Shown: positions 8,441-15,266 of the stretch, in pieces
How positions within the stretch are numbered: position 1 is the stretch's first letter
Layout: each line of letters opens with the position of its first letter
Source of the DNA: Janthinobacterium sp. UMAB-56
GTDB lineage: Bacteria > Pseudomonadota > Gammaproteobacteria > Burkholderiales > Burkholderiaceae_D
Assembly (NCBI RefSeq): GCF_900095265.1
Contig: NZ_LT607659.1
Coordinates: 12,380 to 47,304, forward strand
Direction: 5' to 3'
Length of the DNA: 34,925 nt
Position numbers and translations under genes: made by a program
The notes under the pieces: generated by a model
What the model was told of the DNA's origin: nothing
Databases searched by the model: none
The model's input: the letters and a program-made list of their open reading frames with translations, nothing else

Positions 8441-8582
8441 GTCGGCTTTCGTTGTGTCACCGCCCGCCCCCAGCAGGCGCCGCGGTGCATCGCGGCTGGA
8501 GTCCTCTGGATCATTGCTACGTCGGTGAGCTGCGCCCGTTTCTTCAAGCTCTGCCACTGGAGCGCGCTGGCAGTCGCAAGTG

Positions 8583-8903
8583 TTAGGTGTATGGGGTAGT
8601 GCCGCGCTTGGCGTGCGCCATCATGGCTTGGTGCGCAGCCTCGGTGCGCTCGCGCATCCAGGCATCGAAGCCGATCACCTCGCAGGGGTGCGGCTTGGTG
8701 GCGCCCAGCTTCTCGCGCGGGACCAGCTTATATTCAGCCAGCACCACATCGAAGCCGTCGGCTTCTTCCGGGTAATACTCGCACTTGACCGTGACGATCT
8801 CATTCGCTGCGCAGCGCAACTCGAACGAGACACAGTTCGGCGGCATACCCAGTAGTGCGATTAGTTGCGGGCCGAGCGTGTGCACGGTCATCAGGTTATT
8901 CAT
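8583..8903 (-). CDS. Conserved hypothetical phage protein, 106 aa
   Basis: A 106-aa mixed alpha/beta protein (VSFELRCAANEIVTVKCEYYP, then DVVLAEYKLVPREKLG). GGAG lies seven bases before the ATG. The start overlaps the end of the short upstream ORF by 8 bases, suggesting translational coupling. I do not recognise the family; it belongs to the block of small late genes between the leader region and terminase. Confidence 0.72.
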   Translation of the reverse strand: MNNLMTVHTLGPQLIALLGMPPNCVSFELRCAANEIVTVKCEYYPEEADGFDVVLAEYKLVPREKLGATKPHPCEVIGFDAWMRERTEAAHQAMMAHAKRGTTPYT

Positions 8904-9015
8904 GGGGCAGCTCCGGTTTAAATGGCCAGGTGCTGGCCGCTGGTTCGCGCGATGTGCGTGCCTGTGCGGAATGGTCGGCGCCGAACAGGATCAGGAAGAT
9001 GGCGAGGCTGGACAT
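8896..9015 (-). CDS. Small ORF with signal-like hydrophobic start, 39 aa
   Basis: Fills the gap between two genes exactly: it starts 8 bases after the KilA-N stop codon and its stop overlaps the next start codon. The ATG at 9015 is preceded by AAGG at 6 bases. The peptide begins MSSLAIFLILFGADHSAQA, a short hydrophobic stretch followed by a small-residue region like a signal peptide, then a Pro/charged tail. It is too short to assign. It may be a membrane-active or exported micropeptide. Coding status rests on the SD and the tight packing. Confidence 0.5.
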   Translation of the reverse strand: MSSLAIFLILFGADHSAQARTSREPAASTWPFKPELPHE

Positions 9016-9022
9016 GGCGACC

Positions 9023-9535
9023 TTAATTCAACAGTGACGGCTGAATTGCCGTTTCAAGAAACTGGCGCTCGTTACGCAGCGGTGGAATCTCTCGCTTTCG
9101 GGCAAGCATCAAGTGCGAACCAAACGAGGCCTTTACCTTCGACTCGACCTCGCGCGAGATCAGCGCCTGCATTTGTAGCCACAGGCCCTGCTGCCCACCA
9201 TGGGCGCGATCAAAAGCCTCAATCACGTCCAGGTGAAAGTCGGCATCGATCCACATAGCGTATGCGTAGACCAGCGTCTTTGCCGCGAACGTACCCTGCG
9301 TCACTCCTGGCGCGCCACCCTTTACAGTGGAAACGGGAGTGATGCACTGTGGGGTGCATCGCCTTTCCATTGCCGCGACCAGGGCTACCGTCTCGGGGCG
9401 CTTCAGGAAGGTTCCGGGCCTGTGTGACTTAGTGGCCGTGCCTTTCGCCATCGCCGCGCGGTGCAAGTCGTTGAGGCAGAAGCGACCCTCGGCGTCTTGC
9501 CGCACGCTGGTGCTCGAAATGATCATATCTTGCAT
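9023..9535 (-). CDS. KilA-N domain protein, 170 aa
   Basis: Contains the KilA-N core: RFCLNDLHRAA near residue 18, RPGTFLKR, and KTLVYAYAMWIDADFHLDVI at about 86-105, followed by a helical C-terminal tail. KilA-N proteins are DNA-binding phage regulators, some acting as antirepressors. It is a paralogue of the KilA-N protein at 21523-22272, sharing GRFCLNDLH and YAYAMWI. AAGGG sits 8 bases before the ATG. It lies in the late region just after the tRNA gene, unusual for an early regulator. Confidence 0.8.
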   Translation of the reverse strand: MQDMIISSTSVRQDAEGRFCLNDLHRAAMAKGTATKSHRPGTFLKRPETVALVAAMERRCTPQCITPVSTVKGGAPGVTQGTFAAKTLVYAYAMWIDADFHLDVIEAFDRAHGGQQGLWLQMQALISREVESKVKASFGSHLMLARKREIPPLRNERQFLETAIQPSLLN

Positions 9536-9692
9536 GATGCCGCCCTTCGTCAGTGGTCGTCGTTGAAATGGGTGCGCAGAAGCAGGGACGAGCTGCTTTC
9601 GGCTTGCAAACCTATCTGCGCATGGAAAAGAAAAGCCGCCAGCGCAGTGATGCGGCTGACGGCGAAACCCGGCATGCCGGGCAAGGGAAATC

Positions 9693-9768
9693 TGGTGCCG
9701 CCGAGAGGACTCGAACCCCTCGCATCCTGACTACAAAACAGGCGCTCTACCTGATGAGCTACAGCGGC
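9693..9768 (-). tRNA. tRNA-Thr (anticodon UGU), CCA encoded
   Basis: A 76-nt cloverleaf: a 7-bp acceptor stem, D-stem GCTC/GAGC with GG in the D-loop, anticodon loop with U33 and TGT at 34-36, T-arm AGGGG-TTCGAGT-CCTCT, discriminator A and genomic CCA. The anticodon stem has one U-U mismatch at position 31/39, leaving four clean pairs. It lies between late phage genes, so it is phage-encoded and would read ACA codons, which are rare in GC-rich hosts. Confidence 0.93.
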
Positions 9769-10200
9769 AAAACTGGCGGGCGGCCTTCATGCCACCGCGG
9801 GCGACTCACTTCCGCGCACACTTAAGCGGGTTGCCAGTTACAGCGTCTGGCGCCGAATTGCCGGAGGTACAAAGTCCGTCGGCTGTTGTGCTGCGGCCTG
9901 CTCGGCGCATCCTGCTGGCTTCTTCGTCCCGGCTTAGTCTATGTCCGGTCGCCAGCGGTTGGCAGGTCTTGGTGATTCTTCGTTTTGTGTGGCATCCCTT
10001 GAGTATCTCCGGGCGGGCGCTCCGAAACTCATCAGCCGATTTTTGACCCGTGCGCAGTGACGTCGCGCTTCAACGCCGCCGGCGCCGGGATTGGCGCCAG
10101 GCGGTCGGGTGTGGTCTTCGCTACTTCATGGTGCACCTCCTTTTCAGGCCTGCGGCGGCGTGATCGCGCGCGCATCCGGCCATTCAAATTTCTGGCATTG
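9769..10200. other. Gene-poor interval of 432 bp in late leader region
   Basis: No convincing protein gene on either strand. On the minus strand there are only very short frames of about 17-34 codons, none with family resemblance. The most notable item is a near-perfect SD followed by a two-codon frame at 10121-10140, listed separately. The interval precedes the tRNA gene and may hold processing signals or decayed genes. Confidence 0.5.
10121..10145 (-). other. Strong SD followed by two-codon minigene ATG-AAG-TAG
   Basis: The minus strand reads AAAAGGAGGTGCACC then ATG AAG TAG. GGAGG is 6 bases from the ATG, the strongest SD in the area, yet the frame stops after two codons. Phage lambda bar minigenes have a similar form. 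Alternatives are an overlapping GTG start inside the SD (about 34 codons, ending at about 10044) or a decayed gene. Confidence 0.4.
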
Positions 10201-10377
10201 CTATTCAGCATCGATATCCAGCATGCGCTGAAACTGGCGCACGATGTCGGCGTCGAGCTGGTCGATCACCTCTTGGCGCGTGGGTGGCTCGGTCGGCGCT
10301 GTGTCGGCGATGATGGCGGACATCTCTTGCGGCGTGCGCCGGAACCGGAGGCGGTTAAAGAATACGATTGCGGCCAT
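10201..10377 (-). CDS. Small late-leader protein, 58 aa
   Basis: The first clear gene after the leader terminator. The ATG at 10377 has AAAAGG six bases upstream. The product begins MAAIVFFNRLRFRRTPQEM and ends in an acidic helix DADIVRQFQRMLDIDAE. It has no proper transmembrane helix, so it is not an obvious holin. A longer frame from a TTG at 10491 would run through the terminator and is rejected. Function unknown. Confidence 0.6.
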   Translation of the reverse strand: MAAIVFFNRLRFRRTPQEMSAIIADTAPTEPPTRQEVIDQLDADIVRQFQRMLDIDAE

Positions 10378-10404
10378 GATCGCCTTTTCGTGGCGCCAGA
10401 AAAC

Positions 10405-10436
10405 AAAAAAGCCCGAGTCGCGTGAGCGTCGGGCTT
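10405..10436 (-). terminator. Intrinsic terminator of the late leader (tR'-like)
   Basis: The minus strand has an 8-bp stem AAGCCCGA/TCGGGCTT around a 12-nt loop, followed by TTTTTTG. It stands about 150-180 nt downstream of the promoter at 10591-10619 and just before the first late gene, so late transcription would need antitermination to pass it. Confidence 0.8.
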
Positions 10437-10584
10437 GGGTGTTGCTCCCACGGCCATAGTGCGTGGTGAGCGGCAAATTCAAGGCGTGCAAGTACGGCGC
10501 TGGGTCCGGGTACTGTCGCGAGTTCCGGCTATCGGTGGCGCGATGCGCACATTACGATTTCCGGAAGAATTTTCCTGAATAAGA
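10405..10584 (-). ncRNA. Putative late leader RNA, about 180 nt (6S/PR' leader-like)
   Basis: Defined by the promoter at 10591-10619 and the terminator at 10405-10436. The interval contains no frame with an SD. In lambda and relatives the late promoter makes a terminated short RNA of similar size unless Q acts. Boundaries are predicted from the promoter and T-tract, not observed. Confidence 0.55.
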
Positions 10585-10590
10585 GCCTGC

Positions 10591-10619
10591 ATTATACAAC
10601 GGAATACTGTTTGTAAACA
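10591..10619 (-). promoter_or_regulatory. Candidate late promoter with consensus -10
   Basis: The minus strand has a perfect TATAAT at 10596-10591. Upstream, TTTACA (spacer 15) or TGTTTA (spacer 17) could serve as the -35. The -35 region holds the dyad TGTTT-AC-AAACA. It lies directly after the stop codon of the zinc-finger Q-like gene (10640). Confidence 0.65.
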
Positions 10620-10639
10620 CAGGCACTCTATATTTTTCG

Positions 10640-11182
10640 CTACCGGTCGCCACCACGCAACAGGCCAGATGCCCGGCCGGAGTGGCTGTCAGCGATGGCG
10701 CTCAACTCGCTCACCATATCCTTGACGTGCTCCAGCTCCAGGCCGGCCGTGCCGTGGATTGCGGCGGCGCCGGTTCCTCTGCAGCTGGTGCAGATGCCAT
10801 TGCCCAGCAGCGCCTTGACGCCGGTGCCGCTACACACCTTGCACTTGCTGTCGAGCCAGTAAGCCAGCGACTTCTCGGCCACGCGCCGATACAGCGCCTG
10901 TGCCGCTTGAGCATCCCATGCTGTGTTTTCCGGCAGCCAGCGGCGCGTCTGTCCGCGCCGGATCACCTCGGCAGTCCAGATGCGCAGCAGCTGCGCCAGG
11001 TTGCCCGCATTGCCTTCGAACATCTTCGTGAGCGTGCCATCGGCATACTTCACGCGGCACAGCAGCGCGCCGATGTCGCCGGCCAGCGCGGCAGCGGCCA
11101 GCGGCTCGGTCTGGTGGTGCAGCGCGTCGTCCAGCAGGTTTGACGAACCGATAGCGGAAATATAACGATCAGCAAAACCCAT
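10640..11182 (-). CDS. Probable Q-type late antitermination protein with zinc finger
   Basis: A 180-aa protein: a helical N-terminal part with an RIWTAEVIRRGQTRRW region, and two DnaJ-like cysteine pairs, CKVCSGTG (C114/C117) and CTSCRGTG (C131/C134), as seen in the phage antitermination protein family (Pfam Antiterm, phage 82 Q type). Q proteins bind promoter DNA and paused RNA polymerase and let it read through terminators. The location supports this: a strong promoter and a terminator lie directly downstream, before the late genes. The start at 11182 has GGAGG at 5 bases; an alternative ATG at 11260 coupled to the upstream stop would add 26 residues. Confidence 0.6.
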   Translation of the reverse strand: MGFADRYISAIGSSNLLDDALHHQTEPLAAAALAGDIGALLCRVKYADGTLTKMFEGNAGNLAQLLRIWTAEVIRRGQTRRWLPENTAWDAQAAQALYRRVAEKSLAYWLDSKCKVCSGTGVKALLGNGICTSCRGTGAAAIHGTAGLELEHVKDMVSELSAIADSHSGRASGLLRGGDR

Positions 11183-11266
11183 GACACCCTCCGAAAGACG
11201 ATGACACGAGCGTATCACATGCGACCAAATATTTACGATTTTCAACGTGATTTTCGACATATATTT

Positions 11267-12310
11267 TCATCCTCGCAGTTGCGCCAGCGCCCGCTGCTGC
11301 GCCGCCACTAGCACGCCGATTTCCAGCCTCGGCAGCGCCCGGACGTAATAGCTGATCGACTTGCTGATCGCCGCATACTCGCCGGTCGTCAGGTCAAGCA
11401 GCACTGTCGGCCGCGCGCAAGCCTTACGCAATGCGTCCCACGCCTTGACGCCCGCCGCGTACAGCGGCTTGTTGCCCATCTGCGACCAAATTGCCACGCT
11501 GGTCAGCAGATGCTCGGTCAGCGTGTTGGCAACTGGCGCCGGCGCAGCGCCCCGCTTTGCCGCATCGAGCGCCAGGAGCATGGCCATGGCCAGTTGGTCG
11601 CACGTGTCGGCATCGATGCGCTGCTTGACGGCGATCAGGTCGAGCGCACTGGCGGGGCCAGGATATCGTGCACCCATCAGAATTCCTCCAGTTTTCAATT
11701 CGCCAGCGACTTTTCTATCGGACATCATCTTTTGATAAAAGACCTTCCAGGCCTCTCGGCCAAAATTCGCTTTTGAATTGCACGCTGAACACAGGCAGAT
11801 TAAATTATCAGACCTGCAATCTTGCTTGTCATAGTTGATGTGGTGCGTAGTTAATCTGGAATCCACGCCGGCGCAAGTCGGATTTCTGCAAACAGCCCCG
11901 TCTCGCTCGATGATTCCCTTGCTGATCTCACGGAAATTCCACGGATAGGGAAAGCGCGACATCCCACCGGACCAGCTAGGGTTGTCCTCGCCCTTCGACA
12001 TCGCTGATCGACGTGCAAACGAGCACGTCTTGGAGCAGCAATGATGTCGCTTCGCGTGACAGGTAGGCACTGAGAACGGGGCTAGACATACCTCGCATTG
12101 CTTCTCCGTTCGCTTGGGTGGTGCATGCATCCGAGACCTTCCACGCTGCGAGACGCCAACGCATTTGAGCGAGCAAAAACGGGATGCCATGTGGACTGGC
12201 TTGACGGTGTATTGCGCCTTGCATATTTCGCATTCCTTCTGAATCAGACCACCCTTCCAGCGCGGATTATTGGACCCGGCCACGTCCAATCCAGCCGCAT
12301 TAATCGCCAT
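11267..12310 (-). CDS. HNH endonuclease fused in frame to a phage protein
   Basis: A 347-aa reading frame with two parts. Residues 1-205 hold NUMOD-like motifs NNPRWKGG (about 14-21) and NPSWSGG (about 110-116), several Cys pairs, and an HNH core with THHINYDKQDCRSDNL and CLCSACNSK; the last histidine of the usual HNH finger is Asn. Residues 212-347 (from MGARYPGPAS) look like a separate phage protein with its own SD and ATG. The HNH part resembles free-standing homing endonucleases. The start at 12310 has GAAGGAG at 7 bases and overlaps the upstream gene by 11 bases. Confidence 0.75.
   Translation of the reverse strand: MAINAAGLDVAGSNNPRWKGGLIQKECEICKAQYTVKPVHMASRFCSLKCVGVSQRGRSRMHAPPKRTEKQCEVCLAPFSVPTCHAKRHHCCSKTCSFARRSAMSKGEDNPSWSGGMSRFPYPWNFREISKGIIERDGAVCRNPTCAGVDSRLTTHHINYDKQDCRSDNLICLCSACNSKANFGREAWKVFYQKMMSDRKVAGELKTGGILMGARYPGPASALDLIAVKQRIDADTCDQLAMAMLLALDAAKRGAAPAPVANTLTEHLLTSVAIWSQMGNKPLYAAGVKAWDALRKACARPTVLLDLTTGEYAAISKSISYYVRALPRLEIGVLVAAQQRALAQLRG
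11675..11689 (-). promoter_or_regulatory. Internal SD and start codon for the 136-aa C-terminal protein
   Basis: Within the HNH frame, GGAGG is followed after 7 bases by ATG (11677-11675), opening MGARYPGPASALDLIAVKQR and running to the same stop at 11267. This would produce a separate 136-aa protein, likely the original phage gene into which, or in front of which, the HNH element arrived. The family of that protein is unknown to me. Confidence 0.6.
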
Positions 12311-12659
12311 TACGGACTCCTTCAATTTTCCAACCGCCACCTTCACGCTTGGGCTTGGCACGGACAATGAAAAAGCGGATGGGATAGAGATCGGCAGCAA
12401 CCTTGATCTTCACATTTGCATCCTCCATCATGTACCCTTTCACTTCGTGCGCCTCCAGTGCGCCGTCGGCCAGCAGCACGGCAAAATCCGGCGTGTAAAA
12501 AGTGTTGTCCGCCAGGCGGAATTTCAGGCCCTCGAACTTGTACCAGTCCACCTCGCCGGCCGCCTTGCGCAGCTCCAGCGTCCTGGCGTAGGCCGCCTCG
12601 GTCTGGTTCATGGCACCGACCTTGAGGCGGCCCAACGCCTGTAAGCCACGGGCCATCAT
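12300..12659 (-). CDS. PD-(D/E)XK nuclease-like protein (DUF1064 type)
   Basis: A 119-aa protein with the core YTPDF (P57-D58) followed after 13 residues by E72-V-K74 (AHEVKG), the PD-(D/E)XK catalytic pattern. The N-terminal helix MNQTEAAYARTLELRKAAGE also fits DUF1064-like and T7 endonuclease I-like small phage nucleases. It probably cuts branched or nicked DNA during replication or recombination. GGAGG lies 7 bases before tandem ATG codons at 12659 and 12656; the first overlaps the upstream stop codon. Confidence 0.72.
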   Translation of the reverse strand: MMARGLQALGRLKVGAMNQTEAAYARTLELRKAAGEVDWYKFEGLKFRLADNTFYTPDFAVLLADGALEAHEVKGYMMEDANVKIKVAADLYPIRFFIVRAKPKREGGGWKIEGVRNGD

Positions 12660-13006
12660 TGGCCGGCCTCCAGTTGCGCGGCCACAGCCAGCGTGAGCGC
12701 CATGCGCGTCGCCGCGTCTCGATCATCCGCGATGTGATCGACCGCCACGCGCGCCGCGCAGTTGGCGCCAGCGCCCCAGCGGCCGTACACGCTACCCCAG
12801 TTGTGCAGCACGTCGACCTGGTGCTGCGCGGCCAGCGGCCCTATCGCCGACCAGTCGCCAGCCCAGTCCGGTACCAGCGCCTGGCCACGGCTTTCGGCCG
12901 CGCCCGCCGGCGGCGTGCCGACCAGGGCACCGCCCACCTCGACAATGCTCGTCCAGCCCAGCAGCTCAGCCAGGCGTTTGTTTGCGTCCATCGCAGGCGT
13001 CGTCAT
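12656..13006 (-). CDS. Hypothetical phage protein, possible ABA-sandwich fold
   Basis: A 116-aa protein beginning MTTPAMDANKRLAELLGW, with PDWAGDWSAIGPL at about residues 46-58 and a C-terminal helix. The pattern of AELLGW near the N-terminus and PDW in the middle resembles 'phage ABA sandwich' proteins, a weak resemblance. GAGGTG precedes the ATG, and both ends overlap neighbours by 4 bases. Function unknown. Confidence 0.65.
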   Translation of the reverse strand: MTTPAMDANKRLAELLGWTSIVEVGGALVGTPPAGAAESRGQALVPDWAGDWSAIGPLAAQHQVDVLHNWGSVYGRWGAGANCAARVAVDHIADDRDAATRMALTLAVAAQLEAGQ

Positions 13007-13764
13007 ATCGCAATCACCTCAGCCGCCAGCTTCACACCACTCAACTTCAGAATGGCTGCGCGGGCGTGCGCTGCCCCGCCGCCAGTTGCTCCAGCAGCCG
13101 TCTGCATAGCGCTGGCCACATCCATGATTCGTCGAGGCGTCAATTTTTTCTTGCGGCAAGCGGCGACTACCTGGGGCATCAGTCCGTCAATTTTCGCAAC
13201 ATCCACCATGCCTCGCAGCAAAACGCCAGACCATGCGCACGGGTCATCCCGCCACAATTGATGAATCGCATCCATAGCCACCTTCAAATTGGCCGGCGAC
13301 TGCCCGATGTAGCGCTTAATGGCTCCGATAGCATTAGTTCTCCCCGCCCTCAATCCGCCACTGCTGACCTCGATTTCATAGGTATCCAGCACCTCCTGCG
13401 CTTTGCCGCTCATCTCGTCACCCGCAATGACGCCAGCCTTTTGAATCCCTCGTTGCGGCACTCGCTTCGCGCCAGCCCCGTTAATCAGCAAAAACCACTG
13501 GGCCTCCCTCCGCTTGTCGCCGGGCACAATCACGGCTGGCACCGAAGTCATGCCACAAGCCCTTGCCACCTCCACCGTATGCTGCCCATCATAGACAAAC
13601 ATTTGCCCGCAGGACCGCTGTGAGACGCTGATGGCCTTCATCGCGCCGAGACTGAACGCTTTCACCGTTTCGGCGGTGCGGGACGTATCGAGTTCGCGCT
13701 GATAGCTGATGTCGGTGTGCAGGTCGGATATTTTTACCATCTTAATTTTCATTGCGGTTTTCAT
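13003..13764 (-). CDS. ParB-like nuclease/CTPase domain protein
   Basis: A 253-aa protein. The N-terminal part has ISDLHTDISYQRELD and YDGQHTVEVARACG (D59-G60-Q61-H62), matching the ParB/Srx-like fold, with an insert and a helical C-terminal half. Phage ParB-like proteins can be DNA binders or nucleases; this copy shows no clear HTH. The ATG at 13764 is chosen over a TTG at 13776 because GAGG lies 6 bases upstream. It sits between the replication genes and small nuclease genes. Confidence 0.75.
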   Translation of the reverse strand: MKTAMKIKMVKISDLHTDISYQRELDTSRTAETVKAFSLGAMKAISVSQRSCGQMFVYDGQHTVEVARACGMTSVPAVIVPGDKRREAQWFLLINGAGAKRVPQRGIQKAGVIAGDEMSGKAQEVLDTYEIEVSSGGLRAGRTNAIGAIKRYIGQSPANLKVAMDAIHQLWRDDPCAWSGVLLRGMVDVAKIDGLMPQVVAACRKKKLTPRRIMDVASAMQTAAGATGGGAAHARAAILKLSGVKLAAEVIAI

Positions 13765-13871
13765 TTTTAGCCTCAAGGTTCAATTTAATTTCACAGGTAC
13801 ATCACTTCGTAGTGCCCTACCCTCGTTCGCCGCGTGGCGGGCTGCTCCGCAAGTCGCAGCTGCTTTTCCCG

Positions 13872-14516
13872 CTAAGCTGCTCGCCCCTCAATGCGCTGCG
13901 CGGGTGCGACCAACGATCCAGCCGGCGCCATGGCAATAATTTGCTGCGCTGTTCCGCCAGCCATCACGCGCGCCGCCAACTTCTGATCGCCGATCATCAT
14001 CGGCGGCTCCACACCAAAGCCGGCGCGCTGGTTTTGCGCTTCGGTCATGCCCACCAGCACCGGCGTGTAATCCGGCCGTTCGTTGCGCATGCGGTATCCG
14101 CGGTACCGGTTCTCGAACTCCTTGCCGACGAATGGCCATTCCTGCTCAGTCTTCGCGCCCAGCGAGACCCAGCCGCCCATCTCGACCAGGACGCGGTGGA
14201 TCAGCGAGTCATCGAACACGACGCTTCGGTATGGGCCGACGACGCGCAGCGCGCGGTCGACCTTGGCCCAAGCCACCAGCGCCGAGTCTTGCGTGGTACC
14301 GCCCATCATGCGGATCAGGTCGGCAGGCTTCGGCGCAAACTGACCGGTATCGGGATTACGGACGTGACGATCGAATGCCTGGCGGACGGCTGCCAGGTCG
14401 TACTGGCGCAGCGCGCCCCACCAGATCGTGATGGCAAACTCGCTTGCAGCCCGGCCGTAGAGTTCGGTGATTGCCCCCACCATGCCTGCAAAATCCTCGT
14501 AGTCATCCTGCGTCAT
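13872..14516 (-). CDS. Probable replication protein, helicase-loader position (DUF6475 type)
   Basis: A 214-aa protein with LRQYDLAAVRQAFDRHVRNPDTGQFAPKPAD in its first third and WVSLGAKTEQEWPFVGKEFENRYR in the middle, which fits the DUF6475 family. It directly follows and overlaps the DUF1376 initiator by 14 bases, the place of P-type DnaB loaders in lambdoid phages. Loader function is inferred from position only. GGGAG precedes the ATG. Confidence 0.68.
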   Translation of the reverse strand: MTQDDYEDFAGMVGAITELYGRAASEFAITIWWGALRQYDLAAVRQAFDRHVRNPDTGQFAPKPADLIRMMGGTTQDSALVAWAKVDRALRVVGPYRSVVFDDSLIHRVLVEMGGWVSLGAKTEQEWPFVGKEFENRYRGYRMRNERPDYTPVLVGMTEAQNQRAGFGVEPPMMIGDQKLAARVMAGGTAQQIIAMAPAGSLVAPAQRIEGRAA

Positions 14517-15264
14517 GCTTTTCTCCCTGCGGTGCTGCGTTACCGAAGATTCGGGCTTTGGCGCGCTCGGCGGCCGCCATCGTTTGATCGTAGACCGTGC
14601 TGGTGCCCTGCCCTGGCCCGGCGCGCACGGCGTGTTGCGTTATCCATTCGGCCTTGAACCCGCGCCAGCCACGCTCGCAGCAGATGCGCAAAGCGCCTTC
14701 CAGGGTCAGGCCGGCTTTTTCGGCTTCACGCACGATGCCCTGGATGGAAGTCCGCGTGACCGGCGCCTTGTGTTTCGTTCGCAGCGCCTTGAAGTCGGCG
14801 ACGATCTGCGGATCGACGTCGGGAAACAGCGAATCGGGAGCCGGAGGCGACTTGTCTTTGTTCTTTACTGGTTTATGGTTATTGGTTATTGGTTCTTGGT
14901 TAGGTGGCGGTTCGTTCACGTCTGGTGCACGTTTCGTGAAACCCTCCCTACGCTTCGTTTCGCGCTCTATGGCGATTCGTTGATTTGTTTCCGATTTTGC
15001 ATGGTATTCAGCTATCTCATCCTGGATGCGCGCTTGCACGTAAATACCGCCCTCCAACGTGAAGAACTTGCGCAAAACGAACTGAACCGCTTCGATTTCG
15101 GCCGTCGATGATGCCCAAGTCCACTCGATGGCCTCATCCATCGTAGGGAACTGTTCACGGTCGTAGCACGCATCGATCAAGAGCGTGTACGAACCGTGCT
15201 GCAACATGGACAAACGTCCTGCTTTCTTTGCATAATCACCAATGTTTCTTTTGTAGTAGTGCAC
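14503..15264 (-). CDS. Replication initiator-like protein (DUF1376/YdaU type)
   Basis: A 253-aa protein that starts with GTG: HYYKRNIGDYAKKAGRLS, then LQHGSYTLLIDACYDREQ, the DUF1376 signature of phage replication proteins (lambda O-like role). A low-complexity Asn/Pro/Lys linker around residues 120-140 is followed by a C-terminal domain with a typical GLTLEGALRICCERGWRGFKAEW block. The long upstream frame to 15720 is rejected because it runs antisense-like through the neighbouring gene. The GTG lies 3 bases after the upstream stop, with GGGGG as SD. Confidence 0.82.
   Translation of the reverse strand: MHYYKRNIGDYAKKAGRLSMLQHGSYTLLIDACYDREQFPTMDEAIEWTWASSTAEIEAVQFVLRKFFTLEGGIYVQARIQDEIAEYHAKSETNQRIAIERETKRREGFTKRAPDVNEPPPNQEPITNNHKPVKNKDKSPPAPDSLFPDVDPQIVADFKALRTKHKAPVTRTSIQGIVREAEKAGLTLEGALRICCERGWRGFKAEWITQHAVRAGPGQGTSTVYDQTMAAAERAKARIFGNAAPQGEKHDAG
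14869..14903. repeat. Five tandem 7-bp repeats in initiator gene, candidate origin iterons
   Basis: Read on the plus strand: TGGTTTA, TGGTTAT, TGGTTAT, TGGTTCT, TGGTTAG, head to tail without gaps. They encode the Asn/Pro/His/Lys linker of the initiator. The stretch is AT-rich in a GC-rich gene. Lambdoid origins lie inside the initiator gene as iterons next to an AT-rich tract, which makes this a candidate origin; low-complexity coding is the alternative. Confidence 0.5.
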
Positions 15265-15266
15265 GG

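Noticed and set aside
8441..8582. Separate gene or longer N-terminus upstream of the 81-aa protein
   Set aside because: The frame is open but the GTG has no SD, while the ATG at 8440 has one; alternative frames are basic shadows.
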